A stretch of 7,589 nucleotides of DNA from Candidatus Brevibacterium intestinigallinarum (lineage in GTDB: Bacteria; Actinomycetota; Actinomycetes; Actinomycetales; Brevibacteriaceae): positions 1 through 7,589 of the forward strand of contig DWZY01000086.1 of NCBI GenBank assembly GCA_019117325.1. Direction: 5' to 3'. The translations under genes were made by a program, and so were the position numbers. This document shows, piece after piece, positions 5,670 to 7,589 of the stretch. The notes beneath the pieces are model-generated. The model had not been told where the DNA came from, ran no database searches, and worked only from the letters and a program-made list of their open reading frames with translations. Positions within the stretch are counted from its first letter, which is position 1, and each line of letters begins with the position of its first letter.

Positions 5670-5915
5670 ATGCCACTCCTCAGCTCGACGACCAGCGCCC
5701 GCTGCATCCGCTCCTGGCCGCTCCTGCAGCGCGGTGACGAGACGCACATGCCGGCCTGCGTGCAGACGCACCGCCCTGCGGGGGACGGCTGCGACGCACC
5801 CCTCATCGCGTTCGACCGGACGTGCCGCACGGGCGTCCACGGGGCCTCGGCCGCCGGTGACCTGGCACCCAACCCCGCCAGCTGCGCCCGGAGGTGCCGC
5901 CGCCCGCGGGGGTGA
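5670..5915 (+). CDS. Small cysteine-rich hypothetical protein
   Basis: This ORF has 81 codons, starting at ATG 5670 with GAGGGG (5657-5662) 7 bases upstream and overlapping the GNAT stop region. Ninety-three percent of third positions are G or C against about 68-69% at the first and second, the usual sign of real coding in such genomes. However, an open minus-strand frame shares the same third positions, so the base bias alone does not settle the strand. The product has six Cys (12, 30, 41, 52, 72, 76), no signal peptide or membrane segment, and an Arg-rich end. I recognise no family. It lies 11 bases after the GNAT stop, so it may be co-expressed with it. It could also be spurious, leaving a 320-base gap before the OsmC gene. 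Confidence 0.4.
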   Translation: MPLLSSTTSARCIRSWPLLQRGDETHMPACVQTHRPAGDGCDAPLIAFDRTCRTGVHGASAAGDLAPNPASCARRCRRPRG

Positions 5916-5934
5916 CGGATTGTGACAATGTGAC
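5912..5934. promoter_or_regulatory. Candidate operator upstream of osmC: ATTGTGACAAT palindrome within GTGAC repeats
   Basis: ATTGT-G-ACAAT (5919-5929) is a perfect palindrome about a central G and stands out as AT-rich in this region. GTGAC occurs three times (5912-5916, 5922-5926, 5930-5934), the last two as TGTGAC-AA-TGTGAC. The palindrome centre is about 55 bases before the predicted osmC transcription start. It does not match CRP, Rex or OhrR consensus sites well, so no regulator is named. Confidence 0.35.
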
Positions 5935-5965
5935 GAAGCGCGGCACGATGTGTCGGCGCGAGTCC

Positions 5966-5978
5966 TACGGTTGTCCGC
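5966..5978 (+). promoter_or_regulatory. Probable leaderless promoter of the OsmC-family gene
   Basis: TACGGT (5966-5971) fits TANNNT and ends 7 bases before the ATG at 5979, the same spacing as at the ilv leader peptide. There is no SD before the ATG. No clear -35 is visible. Confidence 0.5.
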
Positions 5979-6653
5979 ATGTCCTCAGCTTCTGCCCTCC
6001 GGGCCGCGGATCTGCCGCGCAGTTCCGGCACCCGCATCGCTCCCGCTCCCGCCCCGCACCCCCGCTTCACCGAACTGCCGGCCGCGGAGCACGCCAAGAC
6101 GCTCCGGGCCGCGGGCACCGGCACCGGCTCGCAGCAGACGCGGGTGCAGGTGCGCGACTTCGCGTTCGTCTCCGATGAGCCGGTGGCGATCGGCGGCCGC
6201 GATGAGGGCCCCACGCCCATGGAGTACCTGGCCGGTGCGGTCAACGCGTGCATCACGGTCGTCATCGACCAGTCGGCCGCGCGCCGCGGCCTGCCCGTCG
6301 ACGCGGTGCAGACGTACACGCTGGCGAAGCAGGACACCCGCGGGCTGGCGGGCAAGGCGGACGTCCAGCCGTACATGTACGCGTACCGGCTGCAGATCCT
6401 CATCGCGACGGGGGAGACGCGCGAGACGGAGCTCATCTCCTTCGCGGCGGCTGCTGAGCGCACGTGTCCGGCCATCAACCTCCTGCGCGATGCGAACACC
6501 GGTCTCGAGGTCGTGTGGTCGTTCGTCGCCGAGGCCGCAGACGGCGCCGCTGAGGCGCTCAGCAACGCGGCCTGGGGCTACCCTGTCGCGGGTGCCGCGC
6601 CCCAGCCGTTCCTCACCGTCGTGAACGCGGACCGCGCGGGGGAGCGCGCATGA
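5979..6653 (+). CDS. OsmC-family protein
   Basis: This is a 224-residue OsmC/Ohr-type protein. The two characteristic cysteines are Cys91 in GPTPMEYLAGAVNACI (77-92) and Cys163 in ERTCPAINLLRDA (160-172), with Glu82 preceding the first. In Ohr and OsmC these cysteines reduce organic hydroperoxides, but the family also includes members of unknown role, and this sequence is closer to the general OsmC (YhfA-like) type than to classical Ohr. Residues 1-30 are an Ala/Pro-rich tail without a clear signal peptide. The ATG at 5979 is chosen because a -10 box lies 7 bases upstream. The stop overlaps the start of the following symporter gene (ATGA), so the two are probably translated together. A conspicuous palindrome sits upstream. 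Confidence 0.85.
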   Translation: MSSASALRAADLPRSSGTRIAPAPAPHPRFTELPAAEHAKTLRAAGTGTGSQQTRVQVRDFAFVSDEPVAIGGRDEGPTPMEYLAGAVNACITVVIDQSAARRGLPVDAVQTYTLAKQDTRGLAGKADVQPYMYAYRLQILIATGETRETELISFAAAAERTCPAINLLRDANTGLEVVWSFVAEAADGAAEALSNAAWGYPVAGAAPQPFLTVVNADRAGERA

Positions 6654-7589
6654 CCGCCGTCGGCCTCTGGACCCTGGGGCTGGCCCTGGCCTACACCGTC
6701 TGGCTCGTGGTGGGCGGGCGCTGGGTCGTCTCCCGCCGGGCGACCGGCTCGAACTTCTTCGTGAGCGGCCGGTCGTTCAGCCCGTGGACCGTCGCCTTCT
6801 GCATCACCGGTCTGTTCTCCGGCTCGTCGTACATCGCGATCGTCGAGCTGAGCTACCGGACCGGCATCTCCGCGATCTGGTACGGCGTGGCGGAGACCGT
6901 GCAGATCATCCTCATCGCACTCCTGCTGGTGAAGCCGCTGCGACGGAAGCTCGTCGTGACGGTCACGGGTCTCATCGGCGACCGCTTCGGCCGGGCCGCA
7001 CAGGGTGTGGCCGCTGTCATCACCGGCTTCACCTTCCCCATGTACTCGCTGGCGACCGCGATCGCGTTCGCCTCGGCCCTCACCGTCATCACGGACGTGA
7101 CGCTCTGGCAGTCGATCGCGCTGACCGCGGTCATCCTGCTGGCCTTCCTGGTGTTCGGCGGCATGCGATCCGTCGCCTTCAGCCAGACGATGAACGTCAT
7201 CGTCATCGGCGCGATGTTCGTGGTGGGCGTGTGGGCGATCCTCGCGTCCCCGGGCCTCGACGGGCTGGCGGAGCACACCCGGGCGCACCCGGAGCTGCTC
7301 GCCCCCGCGAACGCCGGGGTATCGCTCATCGTCGCCTGGTTCGGCACGTTCATCGTCAACGTGCCGCTGGCGCAGGCCGCGTTCCAGATGTCGATGTCCG
7401 CCCGCACGCCGGAGGACGGGCAGCGCGGGCTGTTCCTGGCCGCCGTCATCGGTGCGCCGCTCATCATCCTGGGCGTCGTCGTGGGCGTGGCCTCCGCCGC
7501 GGTGGTGCCCAGTGACGGCCGTCCCCTCATCGCGATCTCCGAGTACATCACGCAGACCCTGCCGCCGTGGGCCGCCGCGATCTTCTTCG
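6650..7589 (+). CDS. Sodium:solute symporter family protein, N-terminal part (runs off the right edge)
   Basis: 313 codons from ATG 6650 stay open to the window end; family members are usually 450-550 residues. The protein is strongly hydrophobic, with about eight membrane spans visible (near 5-26, 45-67, 72-95, 118-147, 153-171, 180-200, 222-248, 261-287). Family-like motifs are FFVSGRSFSPWTVAF...FSGSSYIAI (36-64), GGMRSVAFSQTMNVIVIGAMF (170-190), where related proteins have GG followed by a Thr-Asp-Gln stretch, and VPLAQAAFQMSMSARTPEDG (238-257), near the family's usual FQR segment. Such proteins import a solute with Na+; the substrate (for example an amino acid, pantothenate, acetate or sugar) cannot be told. 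The start overlaps the OsmC gene by 4 bases, and GGGGGAG (6638-6644) is an SD. The coupling suggests that the transporter and the OsmC protein act in one process. Confidence 0.85.
   Translation, partial: MTAVGLWTLGLALAYTVWLVVGGRWVVSRRATGSNFFVSGRSFSPWTVAFCITGLFSGSSYIAIVELSYRTGISAIWYGVAETVQIILIALLLVKPLRRKLVVTVTGLIGDRFGRAAQGVAAVITGFTFPMYSLATAIAFASALTVITDVTLWQSIALTAVILLAFLVFGGMRSVAFSQTMNVIVIGAMFVVGVWAILASPGLDGLAEHTRAHPELLAPANAGVSLIVAWFGTFIVNVPLAQAAFQMSMSARTPEDGQRGLFLAAVIGAPLIILGVVVGVASAAVVPSDGRPLIAISEYITQTLPPWAAAIFF

Noticed and set aside
5920..5936. CRP or Rex operator reading of the TTGTGA sequence
   Set aside because: The first half matches (TGTGA or TTGTGA), but the second half lacks the required TCACA or TCACAA at the right spacing.
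5573..6565. 330-codon open frame on the minus strand
   Set aside because: It runs antisense through the end of the GNAT gene, the small ORF and most of the OsmC gene, and shares their third-position bias. No motif is visible, and the plus strand explains its two ends.

Overview
This window comes from a high-GC actinobacterium. Coding third positions are almost all G or C, GTG is used as a start codon, and the ilvB-ilvN-ilvC order with a short Leu/Val/Ile leader peptide is typical of the phylum. Strong protein similarity to mycobacterial and corynebacterial homologues (recalled, not searched), plus an RlmC-type rRNA methyltransferase, suggest Micrococcales or a relative. The genus cannot be fixed from the sequence.

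Left edge (1-276, minus strand): the N-terminal 92 codons of an RlmC-type 23S rRNA uracil-C5 methyltransferase, read leftward out of the window. The 250-base divergent spacer (277-526) holds a candidate operator palindrome (460-474) and the promoter of the ilv operon.

Branched-chain amino acid operon (527-4224): a 15-codon leader peptide rich in Val, Leu and Ile (527-574) precedes an intrinsic terminator (598-628) and competing RNA pairings, a classical ribosome-dependent attenuator. Next come ilvB and ilvN, the acetohydroxyacid synthase subunits, overlapping by ATGA, and then ilvC, ketol-acid reductoisomerase, which probably also has its own promoter. Together they encode the first two steps of valine and isoleucine synthesis. 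Two hairpins (4233-4254 and 4266-4297) close the operon.

Right half (4354-7589): an Eis-like GNAT acetyltransferase with a probable leaderless GTG start, then a small cysteine-rich ORF of unknown function (5670-5915), an OsmC-family protein with its own leaderless promoter, and a sodium:solute symporter overlapping it by ATGA and cut off by the window end.

The window is mostly ordinary metabolism. Its most interesting parts are RNA-level: the ilv attenuator, a possible loop-to-SD contact in the ilvB leader, and a recurring TANNNT box placed 6-8 bases before start codons. I saw no CRISPR array, tRNA, rRNA, insertion sequence or phage gene, and no convincing wholly new system.
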